Shown piece after piece: positions 46,215 to 58,631 of a DNA stretch of 64,000 bases (its first letter is position 1; each line of letters begins with the position of its first letter). The DNA comes from Sycobia sp. Sy_11 (Eukaryota; Arthropoda; Insecta; Hymenoptera; Epichrysomallidae): positions 186,001-250,000 of the forward strand of contig JACCIC010000296.1 of the NCBI GenBank assembly GCA_018907035.1, read 5' to 3'. The notes below the pieces were generated by a model, which did no database searches, was not told the origin of the DNA, and saw only the letters and a program-made list of their open reading frames with translations. Both the position numbers and the translations under genes were made by a program.

Positions 46215-46672
46215 AAAAGTTAGCTAAAAATCTTTAGGCTGAAAGTCTCAACACGGCTGTATATGTAATAAATCGAAGTAGAAAAACACGTTTTGAAAAT
46301 AAGACTCCTTTTGAGTTATGGTATAAAAGAAAAAGTAATTTTAAGCATTTTAAAATGTTTAATACTGACGTTTATGCGTAAATAAGTAAAAATCATAGAA
46401 AAAAATGGGATAAGAAATCTAAGCTAGATATTTTAGTCGGCTATGATGTCTGTATAAAAGGATACAGAATTTTAATTGAAGGTAGTAATAAAGTTGAAAA
46501 ACACAGAGATGTACTATTTAAAGATGAATTAAAAACTACTGATTTACTACAGATAAAAGAAAGTGAATATAATTTTTGTATTTTTAATATTTCATATGAA
46601 AACAATGAGATCAATGAAACAGAATTAAATAGTAGTATTAACGACGAAAGATCGAACATTGAAAATATATAA
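46215..46672 (+). pseudogene. Copia integrase C-terminal remnant
   Basis: NTAVYVINRSRKTRFENKTPFELWYKRK and KKWDKKSKLDILVGYDVCIKGYRI match the copia segment after the integrase core (TPxELW, KxxxGxxVGY, KGYR). One stop lies near 46380. An Asn/Glu-rich stretch follows (NENNEINETELNSS-like) to a TAA at 46670. Confidence 0.8.
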
Positions 46673-46744
46673 AATTTAAATGTAGAAAATAATGAAATTG
46701 TCAACAATCTATCCGAAGTTATAAACGACCGTCAAAATTTAAGC

Positions 46745-47965
46745 GAAAAAAAATGTAAAATCAGCTTTTTTAAACGGGGAATTAAAAATTTTTTATGTAA
46801 CAACCCGAGGAGTTTGAAGACGGTACACAAAAAATTTATTTGTTAAAAAAGAGCTTGTACGGATTGAAGTAATCGGTCAGGTGCTGGAACCAAAAATTTA
46901 TCTATTGTGAATTTAATTAAAATTTAATTAAAATTTAATTTACATCCTAGTGACGCTGCTCCGTGCATATTTATAAGTAAAGGGCAAGAAGAATTAATAA
47001 TATTGATATTATATGTTGATGACGGGGCTATAGCTTCGAAATGTAAAGAAAGAATCTTCGCATTATTAAAATTTCTTAATCACAATTTTGAAATAACTAT
47101 ACACGATTTAAAATTATTTTTGGGTTTTAGTATTAGTTATTTATCAGATGGATCAATGCTTATAGATTAAAAATTATATGCTGAAAAGATTACGGATAAA
47201 TTTAACATCCAACATAGTGTCGGAATACCTGCTGATCCGAACAGTATTTCTTTGATTTTTGAACAAAGTGAGAAAAAGGGAGACCTAACGCGCCATATAA
47301 AGAAACTATCGTTCGTTTAATGCTTCTCGCGAATAGAACACGCTCGGATATTGTATTTGCAGTGGGAACTCTTAGCGGATATGCCGAGACTCCTAGTAAA
47401 ATGCATTGGTCTTGTATTATGTGACTCTTTAAATATATCAAAGGAACGTTATCTTATGGTTTAATTTAGAAAATTAATAATCATTGTAGTAAAATTGTAA
47501 CATATAGCGATGCTATCTACGCAGGCGATAATGAATCGCGAAAATAAGTCACAGATTTATCATAAAATTAGGAAACAGTTTAATATCATGGGGATCTCGA
47601 AAGCAAAATACAATTGCTCTCTCGACTACAGAGTCAGAGTTCATAGCTGCATATACAGCTGCTCAGAAAATGATCTAGACTAAATGATTATTCAAAAGCA
47701 TATGTGACAAAATTACACACAAACCTACGTTGTTTATAGATAATCAAAGTGCTATGCAAATAATTCGAGATCTGCGTTACCACAGTCGTACAAATCATAT
47801 AAATATAAAATATAAATTTATTAGAGAAAAATATTATAATGGTTAATTACAATAGAATATATTAGTACAATAAACCAGCAAGCTGACATTTTAACAAAAG
47901 CCCTATTAGTTAAATTATTTGAACGCTTGAGAAACTTGATAAATGTAGGCATCTGAAAATATGTA
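46745..47965 (+). pseudogene. Copia RT and RNase H remnant
   Basis: SAFLNGELK begins the RT core; frames then give KKSLYGLK-like, CIFISKGQEELIILILYVDDGAI (catalytic YVDD at about 47015), LKLFLGFSISYLSDG and IPADPNS. RNase H pieces follow: YSDAIYAGDN, SWGSRKQNTIALSTTESEF-like and ADILTKALLVKLFERLR (about 47885). At least six frame breaks. It could not be functional. Confidence 0.8.
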
Positions 47966-48024
47966 TATTATAATAAAGCACAGCATGTAATATTGTTTTA
48001 CACTTGCAAGTTTTTTAGTGGGAG

Positions 48025-48278
48025 TATTGTAAGTATAAAAACAGCAAGTGTAAATCCATGTATATCATAAGTTAAGCTATAGTAGCGCCACCTATATTAT
48101 ATAGTTCTAAACTCTGCTCATATACCATATATGTGGATCTCCACTAGTAGTTGCATCGCGACGCGCGTCCATACTGAGGGCAACCATACCTCTGTATACC
48201 TTCAATAGATTTACGATATTAATAAACTACTTTATATAAGTTAACTGCGTACTCTTCAAAAACAATGCAATATCAACA
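48025..48278 (+). repeat. 3' LTR of the copia element
   Basis: Follows the purine run AGTGGGAG (48017-48024), a polypurine tract. It begins TATTGTAAGTATA and ends near CAATATCAACA. AATAAAC lies near 48220. The ends are uncertain by a few bases because no partner LTR exists here. Confidence 0.65.
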
Positions 48279-48284
48279 GAGTAT

Positions 48285-49445
48285 ATGAAACAATTCATCT
48301 CTTATCTATATCAATGATATCAATGATCGTTTTCAGAATTACCTCTGCGATAAACAGGATTTCCATCATCGGAAGTCTGAGTACTAGAAATAATTGCTCA
48401 AGAATATGTTTTGGAACATTTTCTATTTCTCACATATATCAATGATCTATTAATATATCCAGATGAATTGTGGCACATGAGTCTCTATGTCATTTCGCAC
48501 AATATTGGAATAACATATTGATCCATCAGTTCAATAGAAATAATAATATCGACCAGCTCGTGGAAATTTATTTTCCAATCACACTAAAATAGGATAATGA
48601 GATAATCCACATTTTTGCCATTCAATAATGAGTGTATGAAAAGTTCTTTTACTAAAGACTTCCTTTTTAGCAATATGATGCATAAGTTTATTCAACTTTA
48701 CATGAAAAACTTTGGAACTAATATTATGTCTATCTTTTGATGATTGATCAGAAACTATTTTGTGCTTTATTTGATTTAGTATCCATTCGAGATTGTACGT
48801 GAAAGTTTTTAATAAATCTGAATACCCGCATGTACGTATATACATATGCCTTAAAATCTTATGATTTTTCAAACATTTAACGCGTAGCTATGGTAACCAT
48901 TAAAGAATTCCTAACGTCGACTTATATTTTTAGAATTAATATTAATATCTTGCTTCACAGTATCTTAAAGGTGTATATAATCGTTATCTCACAATTTATG
49001 TTGATGAAAATGAATAATTAGATATCACTTTCGTAATCATATTAACGCAATATTGATTCAATAAGGATTTGTAATGATGTAAGACCTTATTGCCATTATT
49101 TCTTACTATAAGTCTATGGACAAAAAATTGTATACATAAAATTTTTACTTCAGAATTTTTATTCATAGAAATAATTAAAAAATAAACATATTTGCATCTA
49201 GCAAATATAAGAGGATATTGGAAACATCATAATGATGAAATAACTGTCAAACTTTCGATAGAGATCGGTTTCGATATTGGAGAATAAAATCTCTAGGTAT
49301 TTTATCATCATTCTCCAATAAAACAGCAACATCATTAAGAATTTGAGAATTATATTGATCTCTGTGTTGATTGACAGGTACGCGATTGGAATGAATTATT
49401 AATTCTTAAACCTCTACGCTGCTATTATTTTCTAAATTATATTTC
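48285..49445 (-). pseudogene. Helitron Rep-domain remnant
   Basis: On minus, in broken frames: NQHRDQYNSQILNDVAVLL, PRDFILQYRNRSL, NSEVKILCIQFFVHRLIV, HHYKSLLNQYCVNM, then an open 97-residue piece with SDLLKTFTYNLEWI, MHHIAKKEVFSKRTFHTLII and EWQKCGLSHYPILV, and later INFHELVDIIISIEL and NPVYRRGNSEN. The order matches the Helitron replication initiator. The nuclease HUH site (usually H-hydrophobic-H in PHAHIL) is SHYPIL here, so the second His is lost. The helicase half is absent; the copia LTR lies at that boundary. Rep nicks and joins DNA during rolling-circle transposition. Confidence 0.7.
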
Positions 49446-49471
49446 AATTATTTTACTTAATATTTTTTTTA

Positions 49472-49664
49472 TGTTATTTAACGTCGCTCTATTGATGCTT
49501 CCAAATACGGATACTAATCAGCCACGGAGGTCTACGGTGTGTTTGTAAACAAAGTAAATGTAAATTATTACAGTGATGCCTGTGGCAATCGGCGGAAATC
49601 TGGATTTGAACTTGAATCACCAATCTACTAGTCCTTCGTTCTCACGATTCGAGCCGTCGTAGGC
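49472..49664 (-). repeat. tRNA-derived SINE, family S1, copy 3
   Basis: On minus: GCCTACGACGGCTCGAATCG, GAAGGACTAGTAGATTGGTG, B box AAGTTCAAATCC, body with GCTTTGTTTAC-like and GGAAGCATCAATAGAGCGAC, ending GTTAAATAACAT and an A-run. Diverged from the 33888 copy by substitutions only in most of its length. Confidence 0.85.
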
Positions 49665-49818
49665 ATCTAATGAATATTATGAAATAACAAATGTTTTATA
49701 TTAATGAGTTTTCTATATATTATATTAATAATATATGTAATATTATAATATAATATATTATATAAAATATATATTATATAATATTATATTATATAACTAA
49801 TATATATATATGTATATA

Positions 49819-50515
49819 TTGTAACGGCGTTTTCACGCCGTTCACTTACCTTGAGGCGGTGCAGCTAGACGTGCAGATACTCTGGATCTACCTATAGCGG
49901 AATGAGGGAAGTCGGTAGGGGATAGTAAAATACGAAAAACAAGCTATGAGGATCACCACGCGTTTCACGCTTTATTTATTTATGTACACATACATTCTCA
50001 CATATGCGTTACACTGATACTTCGCACGCACACGCACTCGTCTCACACACACAGTCTCACACATATTTAACTGCGCAGATTCCGCGACACTTCCGACTGT
50101 TACGATTACAAGCTAGCACGATACAAGGGGGACGGAGACAGGCGATAGGGACATATACGGGCGCATGATACACTAGGTGAGATAATCTCGGCGCAGACGC
50201 GGCGGCAGCGGACGCGACCAAGCTAAGAGCTAGCGCACACAGCGATCGAGTACTTGCCTGCGTACTTCACAGCGGCACGTTCTCTACCTTCTTCGGGAAC
50301 AGCTGCCGGGTATGGTGGTAGCTGCTATCGTCCTCTCCTGCTCGATACACATCAGGCGGACCGCGGCGGCGGCGGCGGCGACGGTGGTCTCTCTCTCTCT
50401 CTCTCTGTCGCGCTTCCTCTCGCTCGGCTCGACTCCTGTCAGGCGGGCCGTCGGCGATGACGCTGCTGATGGAGCCGTCCGCTGGTCGGTGGTAGGAGAG
50501 GTAAGCTGATTGCTC
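49819..50515 (+). repeat. GC-rich LTR-like block
   Basis: Starts TGTAACGGCG next to a TA-rich tract, with a 7-bp terminal hairpin (AACGGCG/CGCCGTT). At 50516 the sequence TGGCGCCCGGC resembles a tRNA-Lys-type primer site, preceded by CA. This supports a 5' LTR of about 697 bp, but no second LTR or gag was found. On minus it has AATAAATAAAG, which would fit the opposite orientation, so strand is uncertain. Confidence 0.35.
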
Positions 50516-50529
50516 ACTGGCGCCCGGCT

Positions 50530-52329
50530 GTGCGCGACTCCGGTCGTGCAGGCAACTGCGGCGGCGGCGGTGTTTTTGGTGCGATGGATGTCGGGGAGCC
50601 GATCGCTCACCCGATGCAGATGCTGGCTACGACGCGAACCGTCATAGCGGAGAACAAGTGTTCGTCAGGTCTTCCCTGCCTTCAAAGCCGTCTCCAGGAA
50701 TATATAAATATTTACTCACAAGCCACTCACGATGCGGGGCTGAAAATCCACATATGCTTAGGACGACGGAAAACGAAATATATCGATAACGACAACGCGT
50801 CAGTCTCGTAGCGTGGCTCGGCAGAGAAGAAGGCTTCGCTTCTCTCTCGATTTGATCAAGCCTTTGCAGAAATAATGTATGATTATCACGAAATGATATA
50901 AAAATTAGAATTACAACCAAAAAGTATATTTTATAACATTAATATACTAACTATAGTTCATTACGCCTCGCTATGACAATGATGAGTACTTTTAATATTC
51001 TAAAGTTTTACATGATTTAATAATGAGTTTATAAATTTGCCTCTTGAATGAGCTTATGAAATATATAAATACAAAAAACAAAAAAATATATAGCATCCTG
51101 TCACAAATACTTGTTCGTCACTCCCTGTCGTCTGGGAACTGGTTCATTGTAGTAGCTTTCATCTTCTTTTTTTTCTTTTATATCCCTTTATTTTTTTAAT
51201 AAGTTTTGCATCATCTCCTTTACGTAGATTAAATTACTAAATAGCATCTACAATAAGCGGATACACAATTATCAATCATTTATTCATTGTATGTGCATTC
51301 ACCAATTTAAGTTATAGTTCGTTACCTAAATAAAGAAAATTCATTGGAGCAAATTACAAAATGTCTAATGTGTATACATCACCAAATCTATAACGATCTT
51401 TCAAGAATTCATAGTTTATGAGTGTGAATAACCGGTCCTTCACTTAGTGTTGCATAATATTTTGTCATTATTTATTATTATCCACATCTTCAAACATCTT
51501 ATTTGCAATTGCCATTTTTAACATTTTACTACTACTTATTAAAGTAGGAACTAACGCCTTTATCCTTATCAATGGCATTAGAATTATTATCCTTCCGACA
51601 TTTTTATTAGTATATTTCTGTTCATAACACTTTTCAAAATTATTCACAAGATTTAGTATATATAGTAATTATAACAATTTCACTCTTATGTATCCCTCTT
51701 TCTACAGTTCTACAGAGACAGTAAACTTTATTTATGATATTATTTAAATTATTTACAGTTGTTTTTTTTCAAATTCTTTCTCTTCATTAGCATAACTTTC
51801 TTCTTCTTTTTTTTATTTATTGATCCTGTTTTCGGTTGATTAATTGATTTATTTTTTCTTGATTATTATTTGTGACAACTATTTACAGATGTTCCTTTCT
51901 CCTTTTTTTTCATTGTCTGACTTTTGCACTCTGTAACTATTACTTAGTAATTGTCTTAGATTCACTATTTGTATTTTTTTCTCTTCCTTTGTATATCAAC
52001 TTCTTTATTGTTGCCTTTGCTATGCATTGTCCTCGTTTAACTTAACTTTATCTAACTAAACAACTACTTAACTTAACTTTGAACTTAAACTTTTTCTTAA
52101 ACTTATTTTTTCGTCTTCTGAACTTTAAAATAATACATCGTAACTTGGACCAAATTTGATAATAATGGCGACATCCGTATCCTCGTTCATCGAATGATTC
52201 AGGTTGCATATACCTTAGATTTACATGACGAAGGGAGTATCGCACACGTATTATTATTAGCTTAGTATTACAATACAGTTCATTTACACGATTATTTAAA
52301 GCATGAGTGATACACCGAAAGAAACACGC
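50530..52329. other. Sequence without recognised gene
   Basis: GC-rich to about 50830, containing a hairpin (AGAGAAGAAG/CGCTTCTCT), then AT-rich. The GC-rich part is open in several frames for compositional reasons. Nothing recognised. Confidence 0.5.
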
Positions 52330-52554
52330 ACTATCGTTCATTTCTTTCGCGTGAGTACGTCTCGGTTCTCCAGCCCATGCGATGGCATTGATGAGGCAAC
52401 CTAACCTCACTATCCCGCCGCAGACGTCTGTGCATGGCTCGTGGAGTGGTGGAGTAAGGGGACAGGAGACGGGATCGAGGACAAGGAGCGACGGCACGCT
52501 CGTCGTCTTCGTTCTTTCTGGACAAGTCGGCGCGGGCGCCTTGTGACACTCGTC

Positions 52555-52557
<3 letters not shown>
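52330..52557. repeat. GC-rich block ending in a terminal hairpin
   Basis: Ends TTGTGAC-actc-GTCACAA directly at a (TA)n tract. Read on minus it starts TGTGACGAGTGTCACAAGG, an LTR-like beginning. No partner end was found. Confidence 0.3.

Positions 52558-52600
<43 letters not shown>
52558..52600. repeat. (TA)n microsatellite
   Basis: About 42 bases of pure TA. Confidence 0.95.
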
Positions 52601-52603
<3 letters not shown>

Positions 52604-53049
52604 TTCTACAATACTAGGCTTTCATCTATGCGCAGATCTTTTCCTAAAATAAGATCTACTGATAATTTACGTTGTACGTAGTCGATTATTGGTTTTATAA
52701 TGACTAAAGAATGTTGCAAGACATCTATCATGAGACAAGGTTTAACCGAAAACTGAAGTACGTAAGAAAGAATCTTTATACGAATCATATATTAAGTTTC
52801 ATTCTTAACATCGTCCATTAGACCCAAACGGTCAGGAAAACGTTGAAACTCTTTGTCTGTAAGGGGAGAGCGATCTATATGGTGCAAACGCTAAATTTCA
52901 TGATATAAAAATATCCGGATTTATTATACATAAGAACTATCTTAGAAATTTCAATTTCATTTTTTCACCAATTTCGTTTTCAATTTTAGACTCACCAATA
53001 CTCTAAAATTCAACTCAAGATTTTTTAAAAATTGTGTATATTGGGGGGA
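52601..53049. other. Sequence without recognised gene
   Basis: A 60-residue minus frame (52606-52788) has no recognised motif. Confidence 0.4.
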
Positions 53050-54815
53050 GGTGAAACTACCAAAATCTTCCACAAACTAGTACTAACGCTGGAGTTTTCA
53101 CTCGAAAGTATGCAGAATTCCATGGCATGGATATAGCCTTGAAATAGTCCCCTTAAGGATACTACTTCCAGGCTGCACTAACCGTTTAATTCATACGGGT
53201 TTACACGCCTTTTTCAAGCCGTCCTTTATAGTTCAGAATAGTTTTACAATAAAACGATATCTTGGATCATTTCTCCGGGCTATCCAATATCAGCTGAATT
53301 ATATTACCAAGTCCAAATATGTCGTGACGAAGCCCTTTAAATTGATAAAAAATGTAGAACGCGTCGTCTCTTGGAACGCTAGAAAGGGGAAAGGCCGGAT
53401 CTCGTAGTTTCACCATCTTACGGAAATAGAATCGGAACCGATCCTGTCTAGATAAGAACTGAGTGAGGTGGTAATTAACTTCTCCATGAGACCTTTTGGC
53501 TTTATCTGATTAATTAGATAAGCTGTCGATCGACTGCACATACTCCCCTCTCAACGCTTCTGCCATTCAGATATTGTGGCAGCTCTGACACGTTACGCTA
53601 CTTATAGTCCCCGAGAATGTTCTTCTTTTGGTGGATAATATTCTTCTCTTTTGTCGGAGGTTTATGAGAATAGCGGATGCATTAATAAGCATTGTCTACT
53701 CAGAGACCGTACAATAGGAGCTCTCTTGGGCCCAATGCATGGGCCCATACATCCGCTCCGTATAATATCATAGATTCAGCTATTCTAATGAGCAGATGCT
53801 ACGCGGAGGGTGCGGAACTACTAATATTCATTAAGACCTTGCTAAGTTGTGCCCTCACTCGAACAGCCCTATTCGTCACATTTTTTATTTGATGTGAAAT
53901 GGTTAACTTGGAATCAAGTATCACCCCTAGATGTCTAACGGCCGCTTTAACGCGAACCATTACGTTTCCAATCTGTAGAAGACATATCGTGGGAATACAC
54001 TTCTTAGTCAAGAGCATAATCTCTGTCTTCGCCACCACTAGTTCTATCCCGTTGTGCTGCAACCATTTCGTTACGTGATGTATCACCCGATGGAATTGAA
54101 TCTGTGCAATAACATACTCTCTAGTGATGATGATAGTTGCTACATCATCTAGGAAGTAACTAGGTAGTATCTAACTAGGAAGTTGTTTTGAGGTATCTGG
54201 GCTCAGAAAATTCCGTCATATGAAATTCACCCCAGCAATAAGCTTCTTCCTCCTCCGGCCATCAGATGTCTCGAAAACCAGATAGCGGTCTCTCAGGTAG
54301 TCGCCCAATCTACGAAGTATATAGGACGGTATTTGGAATGTCGTTTCATAGTCCCTAAGGCATTATAGGCTCCTATAGGCCCTTCCAACAGTGTTGAATG
54401 CATTTCGAATGTTAAGAGTCATCAGGAAACAAACAAGTTGAGAGTAATGATTATCTTTCGCTGTGTCTCTCGTCGCATCTATAATCTCAAGGGTTGTATC
54501 TCCTCCTCAAGGCTGGTTCTCCGCCCTTTTGACTCCGGACATGTCATTCCCCATTCTAGAGCCTTTCTATTGAAATCTCTGGCCACGACCAACTCACCTT
54601 CCATTTCTCTGACAGTGTTTTCCAGATCATCAAGTATGGTCTGAGAATCACCTGTGGCTTCGTTTGGAGTGAGGTAACAACTCACGTACGTGATGCAATC
54701 ACCCAACATAGCCATTTCCAGATCCATAAGCCATGATTTTGTGTTGTGGGTTGGAAATCCAAATAGCTACCGTCCCAATACATCAGTATATCAACGCTGC
54801 TCCTCTTTGTCACGA
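53050..54815 (-). pseudogene. R1-type LINE ORF2 fragment (endonuclease, RT, C-terminus)
   Basis: From right to left: endonuclease residues YVSCYLTPNEATGDSQ and ELVVARDFNRKALEWGM (GDFN is changed to RDFN), then RT with NIRNAFNTVG, LGDYLRDRYLVFETSDG and FLDDVATIII, then WLQHNGIELVVAKTEIMLL and RHLGVILDSKLTISHQI, and a C-terminal part (LYGADVWAHAL, HLTQFLSRQDRFRFYF). Sequence between endonuclease and RT palm is missing, so an internal deletion joins them. Multiple stops. It is a different copy from 45380-46185. Confidence 0.85.
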
Positions 54816-54829
54816 TAACGTTCGCTAAT

Positions 54830-55795
54830 AATGACAATGCCAGTTTTGACGACAAAACTGAGCCTAGTCATCGTAATAAGATAATTTATACATTTTTATT
54901 GCTCTTACTTTGTATTTCTATTTATTTATTTTATAGTAGATTACTAGTACTTACTTTATATTGAATATCGAAAACAATCCGTACATTCGCAAGTCAAATA
55001 TGTACAAAAAATAAGTGAGCTATTCCCGATATAATTCAAAAACAATCAGAAGACAATTGGTTATTTTACTTAATGACAGTCTAAATGTTGGCCTGCTAAA
55101 GTGGCATGCTATTGGACAACAATGTAACGCTTTTTTCAATAATTTATTGCCATTTATTGGAGTTAAATTACATGGCCATTTTTGCCCAATTGTATACGAA
55201 CTTAAATTTTTCAAAAGGAAAATGACTGCAAAGTCGATAATAAAAATGAATAAAAATTATAATTTTTAAATATTATTATATAGTATAAGTTGAATAATAA
55301 ACAAATAATAACAAAAGGCCTACATTCAATATTTAACTGTATATATACTCATTCCAGCAAAGGATGTGCTACATTTACACACTACTAAAATACATGTTTA
55401 ATTATATTTCTAACTGTTATTGTTGAATTTTATATATAACTAAAAAATGATTTCAGATTTTTACTATCAGCTCGTGATAATGCTAAGAAGTTATTTATTT
55501 ATGTTTGAATACACATTGCCAAACTTGCCTTATAGACAGTAACTACGTTAAAGAGGCTTACTTGTTTTCAACGAACTACCATGTACTTTGACGTTTGAAC
55601 ATTTTTATATTTGTATTTTTTAATTGAAGTTAATATCAAAATTCATCGAATTTTGCAGTGCTTCATGTCACTAAAAATAAAACATTTAATTTATAATAAT
55701 TTTATTCGAATTTTTGGTTACGTTATTCATTATATGATGAATCATGATAAAAATCATATCATTTGATGAACCAAATAAAAAAATGTCATTTACAT
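54830..55795. other. AT-rich sequence without recognised gene
   Basis: The 84-codon frame at 55015-55269 has no recognised motif. Confidence 0.45.
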
Positions 55796-55869
55796 TAATT
55801 CTATATTACATTTGAAAAAAGGACACCCTTTTTCCACAGAGTATTATGCGTTTCATCTTGCCCTGATAG

Positions 55870-56270
55870 TCCGAAAGCATCGTTTCATAAACCTCCATGC
55901 GACGCTGTTTTTTTTTTCAAAAAATTGAGTGTTTTTGGCACCAATCAAGACTTCACTCTTTTCAGGTACAAAATATCTTGTAAAATGGTGTTGACTGACC
56001 GATTTGAAATTCTCACAATATCAGCGAGCGCTCTAGTAGTCAATCGACGATTTTGCAAAACCATTTCTTTAATTTTGTCGACGTGTAGCCCAACAGTAGA
56101 TGTTCTTGGTCGTTTTTTATGAGGTTCGTCTCAAGACATTCTCGATCTTCTTTGAGCAATTTGTGCAAATCAAAAACACTTGTTCATGACATTGACTTCT
56201 CGCCAATGGCCTTCTGCAACATTATGAATGACTCGGCGGTCAATATTTCATTTCGCGCACAAAATTTAAT
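55870..56270 (-). pseudogene. Mariner transposase N-terminal fragment
   Basis: On minus KRPRTSTVGLHVDKIKEMV, LQNRRLTTRALADIVRISN and RSVNTILQDILYLKRVKS, then LVPKTLNF after a stop, form the second helix-turn-helix and the VPK.L motif of a mariner transposase. It differs from the 10.5-kb mariner and may be the same family as the C-terminal fragment at 24540. The catalytic part is absent. Confidence 0.75.
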
Positions 56271-56279
56271 GCTACTTCG

Positions 56280-58184
56280 TTGTTAAATAATTTCGGACAT
56301 TTGAAAAACCGAAGAAACTATTTTTCTTTGTTCACAAAATACAAGCGTAACTATATGATAAATGAAGATAATTGCTTGGAATTTGGCACAGAGGACTAAC
56401 AGTATTATCAACTTAAAAATAAAAACATTTGTCGAAATTGCTAGAGTCGGGAAGTTTGAATTAAAAAGTATTACTCATATTTGTACACAGTAATATATCG
56501 AATTAATTTTTTAATTAAATTTATAACATGAATGTTTTAGAAACTATGCTAGAATTTTAACAGATTATTAAATCCAATGGAAAACAAAGTTTATTGAATT
56601 TTTAAAAAATGCATTAAATAAATCATTCAATAAAAGCAGCCCATGGGATTTAGCTGCATTCTATAACTATTCAAAAAATCGATTTATCAACTTCGAGTAT
56701 TTTTATATAAAGCCAATAAGTAAAAATTATAACATTGAGCTGAGAAATAAAAAAGATCGAGAAAAAATACTGAAGGTAGATGTATAAGTGAATTAAAAAG
56801 CCATTAGAGTGCTAATTACCTGATTGTGTTTTGCTAATACAAACCAGTCCCAGTCCATCCAATCTTTGTTCTCTTTTATTCAAGTCCTCCGATTTGGATT
56901 ATTTCTTTCTCTTTCGCTTGTTTTTTTTTCTCCACACTATAAATAAGTATATTTGGATTGAAACGCGAGACGTAAAGAGCAATTTTTTAAACGTATCTCA
57001 ACAAAGTATTTCCGCGAAATTGACGCCCGCAGCTCGTTTCAACATATTTTCAGTATTTATAGCGAGGTATAAGATGTATCGGCTGGTATCGGACGCGTCT
57101 ATAGCATGTATGGGCGTTTCATCGAGTTCCTTCTAATTAATCGGCTCGCCGCGGCCACTGTGTGACGAATCGATCGTAAATTTGAAATGTTCTCAGATCA
57201 CTCCTTCTCTCTTCTTCCTTTCGCTCTTCAAAAATTCCAGCAAGAGAAAAAAGAACCAAGGAATGAAAGACATAAAGAAAGAAGAGGGTAGCAAACGATA
57301 ATAACATCTAAAAAATATTTGTAGCGATATAATATTTACCTTTTATAACAGGATACGTGATTAAATATCCTTCATTTTTTTCTTTTTTTCTTTCTCTGCT
57401 ACTTTCTACCTGCAAAAAAATAATTCCAAGCTCTTACTATCTTTCTCCAACATCCACCAGTGAGTCGCTCCTTTAAAGTTTATGAGCGATTTAATCAAAT
57501 GTTGCTGAGTTTTAAAAGATATTTTCGAGAGACAAGGTCAACTGAAGTAACAGAGCGGCAGGAACCCGTAAAATAAAAAAGAGAAGGATATCAATTTATT
57601 CCAGTAACTGAATTTGGCAAGAATTGTATTTCAATGCTTTTATTTTACGAAATCAAATTTTATTTTATGAATTCTGGTATTTTGAAACAACCGGAGCCGT
57701 CATTAACGGTAAATATATCACAGTTCTTGTATATTGACAATAAATATAAACTAGGTCGGTTCAACACATTACACTTGCGATAATTTATTTTCTAAAAGAA
57801 TATCGTATTGCACAATTGATAGTACTATACTGTTAAAAATTTCACATTTGTTCACTATAGTTAAGTGTACTGTAATAAAAGCTAATATACATTCAGCTAA
57901 TGAAACTTTTGTACACTGAAACAAAAGATAAGTTACTTCTATGAAATATTTAGTAAAAGAAACATTTAATAAAATATATTTAGTTAACTTTATTAAATTA
58001 CAAGAATATTTGCTACATAATTTAAATATAATTTCAAATATAAATTAATATAGTGTAAGGAACACGTAATAAGAACACTTGAATACTTTCACAATTATTT
58101 AGTTGTGCACTGACAGCTGTTTCAATTAGAAAGCAATCTTCAAAGTAACAGAATGAAAGAAAAGTTAACTTTACAAAAGTATAT
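56280..58184. other. Sequence without recognised gene
   Basis: A moderately GC-richer segment (56900-57180) stands out but gives no recognised protein. The rest is AT-rich, single-copy in this window. Confidence 0.45.
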
Positions 58185-58548
58185 TGTTAGATTATTTTAG
58201 CCTTCAATAATAATAAAGCAAAAAATACTTGAAACTAAATATTGGACCGTATCGTAAAAGGATGTAAACATATGAGTCCACTGGATTTTAGTACGATCTC
58301 TGACTTTGCTGCCCTGCGTGACAAATGATTTATGAGTTTATTGTTTAGATGCCTGATATTTTTTATAGGTTTTAAGCTTCTCACAAAGGCTTGCATAGTT
58401 TTCAATTTCGAGTACTGTAGTTAGTCTTGCGTCGTCTTTTCGTTTGAACAGACGTCTATTCTTTCTACGTTTGAAATAAAGTTCATATTAAAAGATTATT
58501 TCGTGTATCTTTATTTTAATATTCCACCTACTATATTTAATAAAAATT

Positions 58549-58553
<5 letters not shown>
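58185..58553 (-). repeat. LTR-like dispersed repeat, copy B
   Basis: Reverse-orientation match to 32676-33037, including TGGACCGTATCGTAAAAGGA on plus. TGTTAG at 58185 marks one end; at the other end it runs into a TA tract. Confidence 0.65.
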
Positions 58554-58588
<35 letters not shown>

Positions 58589-58596
58589 TAATAATA

Positions 58597-58630
<34 letters not shown>
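58551..58630. repeat. (TA)n and (AAT)n microsatellites
   Basis: A TA tract to 58580, then ATAATAATATG and about eight AAT units at 58605-58630. Confidence 0.95.

Positions 58631-58631
<1 letters not shown>

Larger units (their letters stand above)
46195..48278 (+). mobile_element. Copia-type LTR retrotransposon, 5' truncated
   Basis: Contains the integrase C-terminus, RT, RNase H and 3' LTR in copia order, all on plus and broken by stops and deletions. The 5' LTR, gag, protease and integrase core are absent; the sequence adjoins the R1 fragment on the left and a Helitron remnant on the right. Confidence 0.85.

Noticed and set aside
50254..50811. GC-rich open frames as a host gene
   Set aside because: Low-complexity Ala/Arg/Ser translations on both strands; the block is better explained as LTR-like or as simple GC-rich DNA.
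55015..55269. 84-residue plus-strand frame as a gene
   Set aside because: Not recognised, overlapping an opposite frame of similar length, in AT-rich DNA.
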